Source of the DNA: Trueperaceae bacterium
GTDB taxonomy: Bacteria; Deinococcota; Deinococci; Deinococcales; Trueperaceae
NCBI GenBank assembly: GCA_011389865.1
Contig: JAABTL010000006.1
Coordinates: forward strand, 1 to 64,000
Reading direction: 5' to 3'
Length of the DNA stretch: 64,000 nt
The notes under the pieces are model-generated. The model was not told the DNA's origin. It ran no database searches and worked only from the letters and a program-made list of their open reading frames with translations. Position numbers and translations under genes: made by a program. This document shows positions 54,625 through 62,935 of this stretch, in pieces. Every line of letters begins with the position of its first letter. Position 1 is the stretch's first letter.

Positions 54625-55443
54625 ATGACCCGAACCACGCGAACCGTCCTCACCTCCCTCCTCGTCGGCGGCCTGCTGTTGGCTGGCATCGGCCTCGCCC
54701 ACGGGCGCGGCGGTGCCGGCGGCCCGGCCGGCGCCCGCCCCGGCCTCGCCGGGCCCACGGCCATGCGCGGCCTGCCCGCGCTGCCGATGCTCGCCGGGCT
54801 GCCCATCGGCACGACCGTCGAGGCAGCCTTCCACGACGCCGATCCGGCGTCGGGCGCCGCGCCGGTGACGACGATCACGATCACCGTCGGGGTCGACAGC
54901 GAGACGGCCTTCGGCGAGGCCTTCGCGGAGGCCCGCGGGGCCGCCGCCGAGTGGGAGACTTCGTACCTGGTCGTCGCCACGAGCGAGATCCGCCGCACGA
55001 TCGACCTGCCGGAGACCGACGCCGCGGTCACGCCGGGCCGCGCCTGGGCCGCGACCCCGCTCCGCCTGCCGCTGGCCGGCATGGAGGACGGTGACACGAT
55101 CACGGTCGAGCTCTACGACGCCGACCCCGCCGAAGGCGGCGAGCTGCTCGAGACGTTGGGCTTCACGCTCGGCGTCGACAGCGCGATCGGCTTCCGCGCG
55201 GCCGTCGAGGACGCCCTCGAGGGTGCTTCGGTGGCCGTGGTGACGAGCAGTCCGCGCAGCATGACCGTGGACCTCGCGGCCGCCCCCGAGCGGGCTGCCG
55301 GCGCCGCCGCCCGGATGGGCCCCAAGACGGAGCGCATGGGCCGCATGGCGGAGCGCATGGGCGCCATGGCGGAGCGGTTCGGCGACGCCGCCGAACGCTG
55401 GGACGGCCCGCCGACGGCGCCCGGGATGCGAGGCCGCCGCTGA
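54625..55443 (+). CDS. Exported protein with duplicated domain and Met-rich tail
   Basis: 272 residues. Signal peptide MTRTTRTVLTSLLVGGLLLAGIGLAHG. Two homologous segments follow: GTTVEAAFHDADPASGAAPVTTITITVGVDSETAFGEAF... and GDTITVELYDADPAEGGELLETLGFTLGVDSAIGFRAAV..., each about 75 residues ending in a beta-rich xMTVDL/RTIDL strand. The C-terminus has MAERMG-type repeats (RMGRMAERMGAMAERFGDAAERW) that resemble a metal- or stress-sensing helical tail such as CpxP/CnrX. The family is not one I recognise. It follows the third two-component system, which suggests envelope sensing. Upstream, ATGAACGGGAGAACGCCATGA puts a six-codon ORF in overlap with its start, of unknown relevance. Confidence 0.6.
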   Translation: MTRTTRTVLTSLLVGGLLLAGIGLAHGRGGAGGPAGARPGLAGPTAMRGLPALPMLAGLPIGTTVEAAFHDADPASGAAPVTTITITVGVDSETAFGEAFAEARGAAAEWETSYLVVATSEIRRTIDLPETDAAVTPGRAWAATPLRLPLAGMEDGDTITVELYDADPAEGGELLETLGFTLGVDSAIGFRAAVEDALEGASVAVVTSSPRSMTVDLAAAPERAAGAAARMGPKTERMGRMAERMGAMAERFGDAAERWDGPPTAPGMRGRR

Positions 55444-55493
55444 CCCCCGCGTGAGGCGCCCGACCGGCCGCGGTCGGAACCCCTCGATGGCAA

Positions 55494-55523
55494 GCGCCCG
55501 CCGAAGACGATCTCGGCGGGCGC
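55494..55523. terminator. Terminator hairpin between convergent genes
   Basis: Perfect 11-bp stem (55494-55504 with 55513-55523), 8-base loop, no U tract. It sits between the exported-protein gene and the feo operon. Confidence 0.65.
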
Positions 55524-55551
55524 GCGATGTTGGGGGGCGGGGCGTGGGCGC

Positions 55552-55776
55552 CTAGGCGCGCAGCCAGCGTTCGGTGGCGTTCGTGTCGCAGGTCGCCTTG
55601 AGGGCGCACCAGCCGCAGACGTTCGGTCCGCAGGCCAGGCGCCGGACGTAGCCGCGGCGCTCCAGGCGCTCGAGCTCGCGGTGCAGGTGCGCCTCCGGCA
55701 CCTCGAGCCGCCGCGCGAGCTCGTCGACGGTGGCCGGGGCCGCCAGCGCCTGGAGGACCTCGACGCTCAGGGCCAC
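55552..55776 (-). CDS. feoC: FeoC-like iron-transport regulator
   Basis: 74 residues. A winged-helix N-terminus (VEVLQALAAPATVDELARRLEVPEAHLHRELERLERRGYVRR) is followed by a cysteine cluster C-x4-C-x2-C-x5-C (CGPNVCGWCALKATC), matching FeoC proteins that bind an iron-sulfur cluster. It starts at GTG 55776, overlapping the feoB stop. It is the last gene of the feoABC operon and probably senses iron or oxygen to control FeoB stability or expression. Confidence 0.8.
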   Translation of the reverse strand: MALSVEVLQALAAPATVDELARRLEVPEAHLHRELERLERRGYVRRLACGPNVCGWCALKATCDTNATERWLRA

Positions 55777-57869
55777 AGCGCGTACACCCCCCACGCGAGC
55801 AGGTAGGCGATGGTCGTCTGGTACACGATCGAGAAGGCCATCCAGCGGGCGCCGAAGGCGTTGCGCAGGGCCGCGAGGGTCGCGATGCAGGGGACGTAGA
55901 GCAGCAGGAAGACCATGAAGGCCATGGCGCCGGCGGTCGTCAGTGAGCCTGAGAGACGCGCCGTCAGCACGCTGTCGACCTCGTCGCCGCCGCCGCCGAA
56001 GCCCCACAGCGAGGTGAGCGTGTCGCGCGCGGCCTCGAGCAGGCCGACGCCCAGGGCGCCGAGCCCCGCGAGGAAGCCGAGGGGCGCCGTCGCCTCGCCG
56101 CTGCCGACGAAGGTCAGCGCCATGCTGCCGATGGCGACCTCCTTGGCCACCGCTGCCGGAATGAGCGCGCCCACGATGCGCCAATCGCCGAGGCCGAGTG
56201 GCGCGAAGAGCGGCGCCAGCGTCCGCGCGACGGCCTCGAAGAGGCTGGTGCCGTTGGGCAGCGTGACCTCGAGCAGGAGCCAGATGACGCTCACGACGAG
56301 GAGAATGGGGCCACCGGCGCTCTGCAGGAAGGCGCGGGTGCGCGCCCACGCGAGCCGCAGGACGAGGCTGGCGGGCGGCCAGCGGTAGCTCGGGAGCTCC
56401 ATGGCGCCGCTGCCCTCGGGCGTGCGGAGGACCCGGCGGAACAAGAGGGCCGACGCGATGGCGACGGCGAAGCCGAGCACGTACAGGCCGGTCACGACGA
56501 CCGCGGCGTACGCGGGCACGAAGGCCGCGGCCATCAGGACGAAGACGGGCAGGCGGGCGCTGCAGGAGATCGAGGGCAGGGCCAGCGCCACCCGCAGGCG
56601 ATCGCCGCGCTCCTCGAGCATGCGCGTGGCCTGGATGGCCGGGACCGTGCAGCCGATCGACAGGACCATGGGCAGGACCGCGCGGCCCGGCAACCCGATG
56701 GCGCGCATCAGGCCGTCGGCGAGGTAGGCGACCCGGGCGAGGATCCCGGCGTTCTCCAGGAAGCCGAGGAGGACGAAGAGCACGAAGAGCACGGGCACGA
56801 ACGAGACCACGGTCCCGACGCCCTCGATGAGGGCGCCGGAGAGGAAGCTCGCGATCAACGGCGGTAGCGTCATCGCGGCCACCCAGCCGGCGGCGACCTC
56901 TTGCACGAGCCCGAAGAAGTCGATCCACGGCGTGGAGACCGCGAAGGTCAGGTGGAAGGTGAGCGCGAGGCCCGCGACGAGCGCCAGCGGACCGAGCACG
57001 GGGTGCAGCAACCAGCGGTCGACGCGCTCGCTGGGGTCGGCGCGGCGCGCGCGCTCGAGGGTCGCGCCGCCCGCGAGCTCGACCGCGGCACGGTGGCGCG
57101 CCTCCGCGATCGCCAGGAAGGGGTCGATGCCGGCGGCGTCGAGCGTCGCCCGCTCGGTCGCCGCGACGGCCCGCGCGGCCGGGGCGTCGGTCACCTCGGC
57201 GGAGAGGGTGGCGAGGGCGTGCCAGCGGCTGGCGACGTAGGGAGCGAGGCGCGCGGCGGCGTCGCGGATGGCCTCGGGGTAGGGGATCGTGGCAGGCGTC
57301 GCGCGGGCGCGCTCGGAGGCGTCCACGAGCCTCCCGGCGCCGTGGCGGCGGTGGTCGGGAAGGGCCACGACGGGCACGCCGAGGGCGGCCTCGAGGACGG
57401 CGGGTTCGAGCCCGACGCCGCGCTCGGCCGCCTGCTCGACGAGGTTCAGCGCCACGACCATCGGGCGGCCCAGCTCGGTGAGTTCCAGCGTGAGGGTGAG
57501 GTCGCGGGCGAGGTGCGTCGCGTCGACCACGTTGACGATGAGGGCCTCGGGGTGGGCCATGAGGGCGGGGAGGACGACGTCCTCCTCGGAGCTCGTGCCC
57601 GCGAGGGCGTAGGCGCCCGGGAGGTCGACGAGGGTGACGCGCGTGCCGCGGATGCGGGTGGTCGCGCTGGCGACCTCGACCGTGGTGCCGCTCCAGTTGC
57701 CGACCTGCAGCTGGCTGCCGGCGATCGCGTTGATCAGGCTGCTCTTGCCGACGTTGGGCGTGCCGACGAGGCACCAGGTCGTGGCGGCGTCGGTGGGCTC
57801 GACGCCGACGGAGGCCCGGTTCGCGGCGCCTTCCGAGGTGCCACCGCCGTCACACCGTGGGCAGGACAT
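55767..57869 (-). CDS. feoB: Ferrous iron transporter FeoB
   Basis: 700 residues. G domain: G1 GTPNVGKS (36-43), switch TT (GTTVEV), G3 DLPG (82-85). The G4 motif is N142-L-V-E145, where FeoB normally has N-x-x-D, the residue that selects guanine. The membrane part has about ten helices, with IGCTVPAI and LPSISCSARLPVF, the conserved cysteine-bearing gate sequences. It imports Fe(II). Residues 1-10 contain an extra C-x2-C pair (MSCPRC). The ATG lies inside the feoA 3' end (20-base overlap). Confidence 0.93.
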   Translation of the reverse strand: MSCPRCDGGGTSEGAANRASVGVEPTDAATTWCLVGTPNVGKSSLINAIAGSQLQVGNWSGTTVEVASATTRIRGTRVTLVDLPGAYALAGTSSEEDVVLPALMAHPEALIVNVVDATHLARDLTLTLELTELGRPMVVALNLVEQAAERGVGLEPAVLEAALGVPVVALPDHRRHGAGRLVDASERARATPATIPYPEAIRDAAARLAPYVASRWHALATLSAEVTDAPAARAVAATERATLDAAGIDPFLAIAEARHRAAVELAGGATLERARRADPSERVDRWLLHPVLGPLALVAGLALTFHLTFAVSTPWIDFFGLVQEVAAGWVAAMTLPPLIASFLSGALIEGVGTVVSFVPVLFVLFVLLGFLENAGILARVAYLADGLMRAIGLPGRAVLPMVLSIGCTVPAIQATRMLEERGDRLRVALALPSISCSARLPVFVLMAAAFVPAYAAVVVTGLYVLGFAVAIASALLFRRVLRTPEGSGAMELPSYRWPPASLVLRLAWARTRAFLQSAGGPILLVVSVIWLLLEVTLPNGTSLFEAVARTLAPLFAPLGLGDWRIVGALIPAAVAKEVAIGSMALTFVGSGEATAPLGFLAGLGALGVGLLEAARDTLTSLWGFGGGGDEVDSVLTARLSGSLTTAGAMAFMVFLLLYVPCIATLAALRNAFGARWMAFSIVYQTTIAYLLAWGVYALWP

Positions 57870-58284
57870 AGGCGTCTTCGGCGGGCGCCTGGCGGACCGG
57901 CATGCGAAGCGTGGACGGGTCGTCGACCTCGACCATGACGTCCCGGGCTTCGCAGGCGCGCAGCATGAGGTGGACGGTGCCGGCCCGCAGCTCGAGCGGT
58001 CCGTTGCCGGGCGCGCGGCCGAGGACGGCGAGCTCGGCGCTGGGCCGCAGCCCGAGGGCCATCAGGCGGCGCTGGAGGCGGGGCGCGCCGGCCAGGCTGA
58101 CCACGCGGGCGCAGCCGCCGCGCCCGAGCTCGCTGAGGGGGCAGACGACGCAGCAGGGGGCGCAGGCCGGCGGCGTACCGGTCTGCACCGCGGCCGACGC
58201 CGCCGGCATCGCGATCGTGGTCGCCGGCGTGGTCGCCGGCGCGGTCGCGTGCGCGGAATCCCCAGTCGCGAGGTCGGGTTTCAT
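57850..58284 (-). CDS. feoA: FeoA domain protein with Cys-rich N-terminal extension
   Basis: 144 residues. The last 85 residues are the SH3-like FeoA domain (VVSLAGAPRLQRRLMALGLRPSAELAVLGRAPGNGPLELRAGTVHLMLRACEARDVMVEV). It is preceded by an unusual stretch with four cysteines, C41-A-P-C44-C45-V-V-C48. FeoA activates FeoB. The ATG at 58284 is uncertain because an internal ATG at 58209 would still leave the Cys cluster in place; the region before it is Ala/Thr-rich. First gene of feoABC, placed 124 bases after the cytochrome stop. Confidence 0.8.
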   Translation of the reverse strand: MKPDLATGDSAHATAPATTPATTIAMPAASAAVQTGTPPACAPCCVVCPLSELGRGGCARVVSLAGAPRLQRRLMALGLRPSAELAVLGRAPGNGPLELRAGTVHLMLRACEARDVMVEVDDPSTLRMPVRQAPAEDAYVLPTV

Positions 58285-58351
58285 GTCGCCAGCATCGCGC
58301 CTGCCCCCGGGGGTCCGACAGGGACATCCTGCCCAGCGTCCCAAACGCGCA

Positions 58352-58379
58352 CGCGGGCCGCCCTCAGGGGCGGCCCGCG
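58352..58379 (-). terminator. Terminator hairpin after the cytochrome gene
   Basis: Perfect 12-bp stem with 4-base loop TCAG, 30 bases after the cytochrome stop and before feoA. It indicates that feoABC is transcribed separately. Confidence 0.7.
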
Positions 58380-58408
58380 CACGGTCCTTGGAGGTTTCTA
58401 GACGTCGG

Positions 58409-60670
58409 TCAGAAGGGGTCCGACGGGCGGGCCATGCCGCTGACGTCCCCGCCGAGGTCGGCGATCGAGTCGTGCAGCAACTGGATGACGTACTGGCTGT
58501 TGTGGACGTACGAACCGGGGTCCTTCTTGGCGTACTGGTAGTTGTAGGCGGCCCGCATGAGGCGCGGCGTCCAACTGCGGTACTGGTTGCCGTAGTTGAC
58601 CTCGTCGGCGTCCGCCGCGCCGTTGGCGTTGGTGTCGACGAAGAAGTACGGGTACGCGGCGCTGCTGTACACGATCGGCGTGCCGACGACGTCGCGGGCG
58701 TACGCCTGCAGCGCCTCGTCCAGCATCTCGACCATGTCGTAGATCTCGTAGTACGTGCCCTCGTCCTCGCTGCCGTCGCCGTCGAAGTCGCCGGGGAACT
58801 CGCGGATGTCGCGCAGGTCGGCGACGGTCGCCACGCCGGAGTGGCAGTCGGAGCAGGTGTTCACGATGTCGACCTGCTGGTTGTGCGGGTCGTGGCACTG
58901 CGTGCAGGTGCCGACGTCGGGGTCGTGGGGCCAGAAGCCGACGTAGTCCATGCCGGCGTACTGGTAGCCGCCCTGTGCCTCGCCGCCGAAGCGCGAAGCC
59001 GCGGCCGAGAAGTAGTGGACGTTGACGAAGCCGAGGCTGTCGGAGACCACGTCGTCCTCGACGCTGCCGATGCGCCGGTCGACGGTGGGCGTCGACGCGC
59101 GGCCGGAGTGGCACACGGCGCAGAGGTTGTCGCCGGAGGTGCCGAAGCTGAGCTCGGCGCCGCTGGGGAAGGTGACGCTGGCGACCTCGAGCAGGCCGTA
59201 GTCGGCGTCACTGATATGGCAGGTGGTGCACTCCATCCCGTCGGTCGGGGCGTGGGCGATCTGCGTGCCGTTCTGCACGAAGAAGGCCATCCCGTCGCCG
59301 CTGTGGCAGGTGGAGCAGCTCGCGGGCACGGCGCCGTCCTCGTCCCAGTGCCGCCAGGCCTCGGTGGAGCCGTCGAAGTGGCCCGCGTCGTTGCGATGCA
59401 GCCGCTCGATGACGCCGAGGTCGACGACTTGGGTGAGGGCGAGCGCGTCGCGCAGCGAGGCGATGTCGAGGCCGCCGGCGCTGGCCAGGATCTCGCCCGC
59501 GGGCTCGTCGCCCGGGCGGGCCAGGGCCACCGTGTTCGCCCCGAGCGCGCCGGCGAGGTCCTCGATGCTGTCGTAGACGATCTGGATCAGGTACTTGGCG
59601 TTGTGGGCGTAGCCGCCCGGGTCCTTCTTGGCGACCTGGTAGTTGTAGGTGGCCGCCAACAGCCGCGGGGTGAAGCTCGCGTAGGCGTTGCCGCGGTTCT
59701 GTTCTTCGGCCGAGATCGAGCCGTCGCCATCGCTGTCGTTGAAGAAGTACGGGTGCCCGTCGGCGTACCCGATCGGCTGGCCCACGACCTCGGTCGCGTA
59801 CTGCTGGATCAGGCCGAACAGGAGCGACCGGAGGTTGTACAGCTCGGTGTAGATGCCGGTCGTGATGTCGCCATCGCCGTCGTAATCGACGAACGAGCCG
59901 GGCGCGCGGATGTCACGCAGGTCCGCGACCGTCTCCACGCCCGTGTGGCACGTGGCGCAACTGGCGACGTCGAGTTGCAGGCTGTGCGGGTCGTGGCACG
60001 ACTGGCAGGTGGCGTAGCCCTCGGCGTGGTCGAAGCGCGGCTCGTACCACTTGCCTGGGTACTCGAACCCGCCGCCGGCGTCGGCGCCGTAGAGGGTGGC
60101 CGCGGCCGTGTAGTAGTGGATGTTGACGAAGCCCTGCTCCGCCATGACCTCGTCGTGGTCGACGCCCGCGCGCTCGATGGCGCCGACGATCGTCGCACCG
60201 CTGGCGCGGCCCTGGTGGCACTCCATGCACACGGCCTCGCGGCCGAGGCCGGTCAGCAGCTCGCCGGAGGGCATGGTGACCTCGGTCTGGGCGACCGTGA
60301 CGTCGTTGTGGCAGGTGGTGCACTGCAGGATGCCGGGCGTGGCGTCCGCGTCGACGGTCCCGGCCGCCGATCCGTCGAGGCCGATGAAGTCGTGGAAGCC
60401 CGCGTTGGCGTGGCACTTCGCGCAGCGGGCTGGCACCGCGACCGGGTCGCTGTTGTTCCAGTAGGTGAACGACCGGGACGTGAGGTCGGCGTGCGGGCTG
60501 CGGACCCAGCTGTCGAAGAAGGGGATCTCGAGCTGGTCGTACGTGAGGATCGGCGCCTCGCCCTGGGCGCTGGCCGTCAGGCCTGCCGGCGAGCCTCCGG
60601 TGTTGGCCGCGATCAAACCGATGCCGATCGCGAGCACGACGAGAACGGGAAGGAATGCGATGGGCCTCAT
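58409..60670 (-). CDS. Decahaem c-type cytochrome built of two pentahaem repeats
   Basis: 753 residues. An N-terminal export signal (about 5-22, cleavage near ASA-QG) is followed by ten CxxCH haem-binding motifs at 83, 117, 148, 222, 238, 452, 481, 517, 589 and 606. The halves 80-380 and 450-745 repeat the same plan: five haems with matching spacing, GFVNxHYxxAA...GG..Y, TVADLRDIR, and a closing TPRLxxAxYNYQxAKKDPG. Four acidic loops resemble EF-hand Ca-binding sites (DYDGDGD near 262, DSDGDGSISAEE 312, DFDGDGS 628, DTNANG 679). It probably shuttles electrons outside the membrane. No terminal reductase gene is adjacent. ATG at 60670 has GGAGGTGA and overlaps a leader ORF stop. I know of no exact family. 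Confidence 0.88.
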   Translation of the reverse strand: MRPIAFLPVLVVLAIGIGLIAANTGGSPAGLTASAQGEAPILTYDQLEIPFFDSWVRSPHADLTSRSFTYWNNSDPVAVPARCAKCHANAGFHDFIGLDGSAAGTVDADATPGILQCTTCHNDVTVAQTEVTMPSGELLTGLGREAVCMECHQGRASGATIVGAIERAGVDHDEVMAEQGFVNIHYYTAAATLYGADAGGGFEYPGKWYEPRFDHAEGYATCQSCHDPHSLQLDVASCATCHTGVETVADLRDIRAPGSFVDYDGDGDITTGIYTELYNLRSLLFGLIQQYATEVVGQPIGYADGHPYFFNDSDGDGSISAEEQNRGNAYASFTPRLLAATYNYQVAKKDPGGYAHNAKYLIQIVYDSIEDLAGALGANTVALARPGDEPAGEILASAGGLDIASLRDALALTQVVDLGVIERLHRNDAGHFDGSTEAWRHWDEDGAVPASCSTCHSGDGMAFFVQNGTQIAHAPTDGMECTTCHISDADYGLLEVASVTFPSGAELSFGTSGDNLCAVCHSGRASTPTVDRRIGSVEDDVVSDSLGFVNVHYFSAAASRFGGEAQGGYQYAGMDYVGFWPHDPDVGTCTQCHDPHNQQVDIVNTCSDCHSGVATVADLRDIREFPGDFDGDGSEDEGTYYEIYDMVEMLDEALQAYARDVVGTPIVYSSAAYPYFFVDTNANGAADADEVNYGNQYRSWTPRLMRAAYNYQYAKKDPGSYVHNSQYVIQLLHDSIADLGGDVSGMARPSDPF

Positions 60671-60744
60671 CCGACGTCACCTCCGAGCTTTCCGATACCC
60701 GCCCGCCCGGCACGGGCGACGCGAGGCTTCGAATCCAGCTTCAT
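60667..60744 (-). CDS. 25-residue leader ORF overlapping the cytochrome start
   Basis: ATG at 60744 opens MKLDSKPRVARAGRAGIGKL..., a basic 25-residue peptide ending at TGA 60667-60669, which overlaps the cytochrome ATG as ATGA. TAGACT lies five bases before this ATG and is the only good promoter hexamer seen. The cytochrome has its own ribosome-binding site within the leader ORF. Coupling of the two is an inference. Confidence 0.45.
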   Translation of the reverse strand: MKLDSKPRVARAGRAGIGKLGGDVG

Positions 60745-60749
60745 GGATG

Positions 60750-60755
60750 AGTCTA
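60750..60755 (-). promoter_or_regulatory. -10 element before the cytochrome leader ORF
   Basis: TAGACT five bases before the ATG at 60744, in the leaderless spacing. The rest of 60756-60878 shows nothing further that I can assign. Confidence 0.5.
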
Positions 60756-60878
60756 GCATGAGCACGAGGCGAGCGTGCGGTGAGAACGTCACCCAGGCCA
60801 CGGTTCGACGACCCTCGTGCAGGACGTTCACGAGCTCGACCCGCGGTGGCACGCCTGGGACCTACGTCCCGGCGCCCG

Positions 60879-61877
60879 CTACCAGGCGTACGCCTTCGGC
60901 GCCTCGCCCCCGGGGCCGGGGAAGATCTCGTCGAGCTGCTCGAGCGTCGCCTCGTCGAGGGTGATCTCGGTGGCGCGCACGGCGCTCTCGAGCTGCTCGA
61001 TCGTGCGCGGGCCGATGATCGGGGCGGTGACGACCGGGTTGTGCAGCAGCCACGCCAGGGCGACCGTCGCCGGCGCCTCGCCGATCTCGCGGCAGAGCGC
61101 TTCGTAGCGCTCCAGCTGCTGGCGCTTCGCCTCGATCTGCTTCTGGACGCCCTCCGACACGCGCCGGCCACTGTCGAGCTTCTCGAGCACGCCGCCGAGC
61201 AGGCCGCCGCCCAGGGGGCTCCAGGGGATCAGCCCCAGGCCGTAGTGGCGGCAGGCGGGGATCACCTCGAGTTCGACCATGCGGTTGTCGAGGTGGTAGA
61301 TGCTCTGCTCGCTCGCCAGGCCCGTCATCCCGCGCCGTGCCGCCTCCTGGCAGGCGGTGGCGATGTCCCAGCCGGCGAAGTTCGAGGAGCCGACGTAGAC
61401 CACCGAACCCTGCTTGACCAGCGCGTCGAACGCCTGCCAGGTCTCGTCCCACGGGCACTCGCGGTCGATGTGGTGCATCTGGTAGAGGTCGATGACGTCG
61501 GTCTGCAGGCGACGAAGACTGCCCTCGCAGTGCTTGCGGATCTTGTAGGCGGAGAGGCTGCGGCCGTCGGTGTTGGGTTCCGCGCGGTCGTCCTTGCCGT
61601 TGGCCGGGTTGAACACCTTGGTCGCCAGCACCACGGCGTCGCGGCGGCCGTCCCCGAGCGCGAACCAGTTGCCCAGGATCCGCTCGGTGTGGCCGTGCTC
61701 GACGGCCCAGCCGTACACGTCGGCGGTGTCGAAGAAGTTGATGCCGAGCTCCAGCGCCCGGTCCATGATCGCGAAGGACTCGTTCTGGCTGGTGTGCCAG
61801 CCGAAGTTCATCGTGCCGAGGCAGAGGTCGCTGACGAGGACGCCGTGCTTACCGAGGCGCTTGTGGCTGATGCTCAT
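60879..61877 (-). CDS. Aldo/keto reductase
   Basis: 332 residues of the AKR family (YajO/YghZ-like). Catalytic D50, Y55 (FFDTADVYG), K87 (LATKVFNP) and a His (LYQMHHIDRECP) are in place, with the NADPH-binding GLIPWSPLGGGLLGG and PIIGPRTIEQLE. Reduces aldehydes or ketones, substrate unknown. ATG at 61877 has AGGAG upstream; TATCCT at 61913-61918 may be the -10. The long upstream open frame is a shadow of the next gene. Confidence 0.9.
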   Translation of the reverse strand: MSISHKRLGKHGVLVSDLCLGTMNFGWHTSQNESFAIMDRALELGINFFDTADVYGWAVEHGHTERILGNWFALGDGRRDAVVLATKVFNPANGKDDRAEPNTDGRSLSAYKIRKHCEGSLRRLQTDVIDLYQMHHIDRECPWDETWQAFDALVKQGSVVYVGSSNFAGWDIATACQEAARRGMTGLASEQSIYHLDNRMVELEVIPACRHYGLGLIPWSPLGGGLLGGVLEKLDSGRRVSEGVQKQIEAKRQQLERYEALCREIGEAPATVALAWLLHNPVVTAPIIGPRTIEQLESAVRATEITLDEATLEQLDEIFPGPGGEAPKAYAW

Positions 61878-61981
61878 GGCGGGCTCCTTCCGAGTCCGGT
61901 GGGCGTGCGTACAGGATACGCCCGACCCAGTGGGGCGTGCGCCACGGGGCCCGCTCACCGGTCTCGGCCGCCGCGCGTGGG

Positions 61982-62842
61982 CTACTCGGCGGTCGCCTCG
62001 TCCCAGCCGTCGAGGAAGGCGTGCCAGGCCGCCTCGGCGGCGGTGAGCGAGAGGCCCAGGTGCAGCTCGAAGGCGACCAGCACGGCGGCCGTGTCGGGCG
62101 CCAGGTTGGCGTCGTCGAGGAACGCGCGGAAGGCGGCGATGCGCGCGGCGTCGCCGTGTCCTGGTCCGAGCAGGAAGGTGACGAACGAGCCCGCGGCCGG
62201 GTAGGTGACGCCGTCCGGCAGGGCGGTGAACGCCTGGTTGCCGTGCGCCAGGGGCGTGAGGGCCGGCAGCTCGCCCTGCTGGCGGGCGTCCTGGGCGTTG
62301 CCGTGCACCGTCTTGCCGTACCAGGCGCCGAGCCGCGGCGGCAAGCCACGCTCGACCAAGGTCGGTGCGTCGAAGTAGACCTCGGGCCAGGTGTAGGTCA
62401 TGGCGACGCCCTCCATCCAGAAGTTCGCCAGGCGCAGGGGGCGCGCGGTGGGCGTCGTCAGCACGTGCATCACCTCGTGGGCGTCGGCCGCGTGGACGCT
62501 GATGGTCGCGTCGTGCGCCAGGATCGCCCGGCCGTTGGTGTCCCAGCCGGTGAGCGCGTGCAGCGTCTCGCGGTCGGGGAAGGCGTAGTAGTCGATGCGT
62601 TCGGGCATGCGCCAGGCCGGACCGACCTCGTCCAGGAAGGTGAGCAGGCGTTGCAGGGCCGGGGCGGCAGGCTCCTCGTAGCGGGCGCCGACGAGCGTGA
62701 GATAACGCAGCTCCGTTTCGTGCACGACGCCGTCGGCCGCGACCTCCCAGTCCCCACGCGGGAGCCTGTCGTGGACCCAGGGGGTGCAGGCGGCGAGGGT
62801 GGCGACGCAACAGAGGGCGGCCGTGAGGCGACGTACGTCCAC
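61982..62842 (-). CDS. Lipoprotein with HExxH metallopeptidase-like domain
   Basis: 286 residues. A lipoprotein signal (VATLAAC, lipidated C19) precedes a domain with H122-E-V-M-H126 and a downstream E144 in FWMEGVA, the gluzincin zinc-ligand arrangement (HExxH...E). AGHNVxxx-type substrates cannot be deduced. GTG at 62842 has GAAGGGGAT upstream and places the signal correctly. Surface-anchored peptidase is the best guess, but activity is unproven. It lies between the alpha/beta hydrolase and the aldo/keto reductase, all in the same direction. Confidence 0.65.
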   Translation of the reverse strand: MDVRRLTAALCCVATLAACTPWVHDRLPRGDWEVAADGVVHETELRYLTLVGARYEEPAAPALQRLLTFLDEVGPAWRMPERIDYYAFPDRETLHALTGWDTNGRAILAHDATISVHAADAHEVMHVLTTPTARPLRLANFWMEGVAMTYTWPEVYFDAPTLVERGLPPRLGAWYGKTVHGNAQDARQQGELPALTPLAHGNQAFTALPDGVTYPAAGSFVTFLLGPGHGDAARIAAFRAFLDDANLAPDTAAVLVAFELHLGLSLTAAEAAWHAFLDGWDEATAE

Positions 62843-62935
62843 GTGATCCCCTTCCCGGCACCTGGCCCGACCGTAGGCCGAACGCATCCGGTCCGCTCGG
62901 GTCGCGCGTCCCCCCGGCCTCGCGGGCCGCTGGTG

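Noticed and set aside
54608-54628. Six-codon ORF overlapping the start of the exported protein
   Set aside because: No promoter hexamer is placed in leaderless spacing before it, and its length is too short to judge.
57902-60964. 1020-codon plus-strand open frame opposite the cytochrome
   Set aside because: The opposite strand encodes ten regularly spaced haem motifs and a signal peptide; the plus-strand product is Val/Gly/Arg-rich without a domain.
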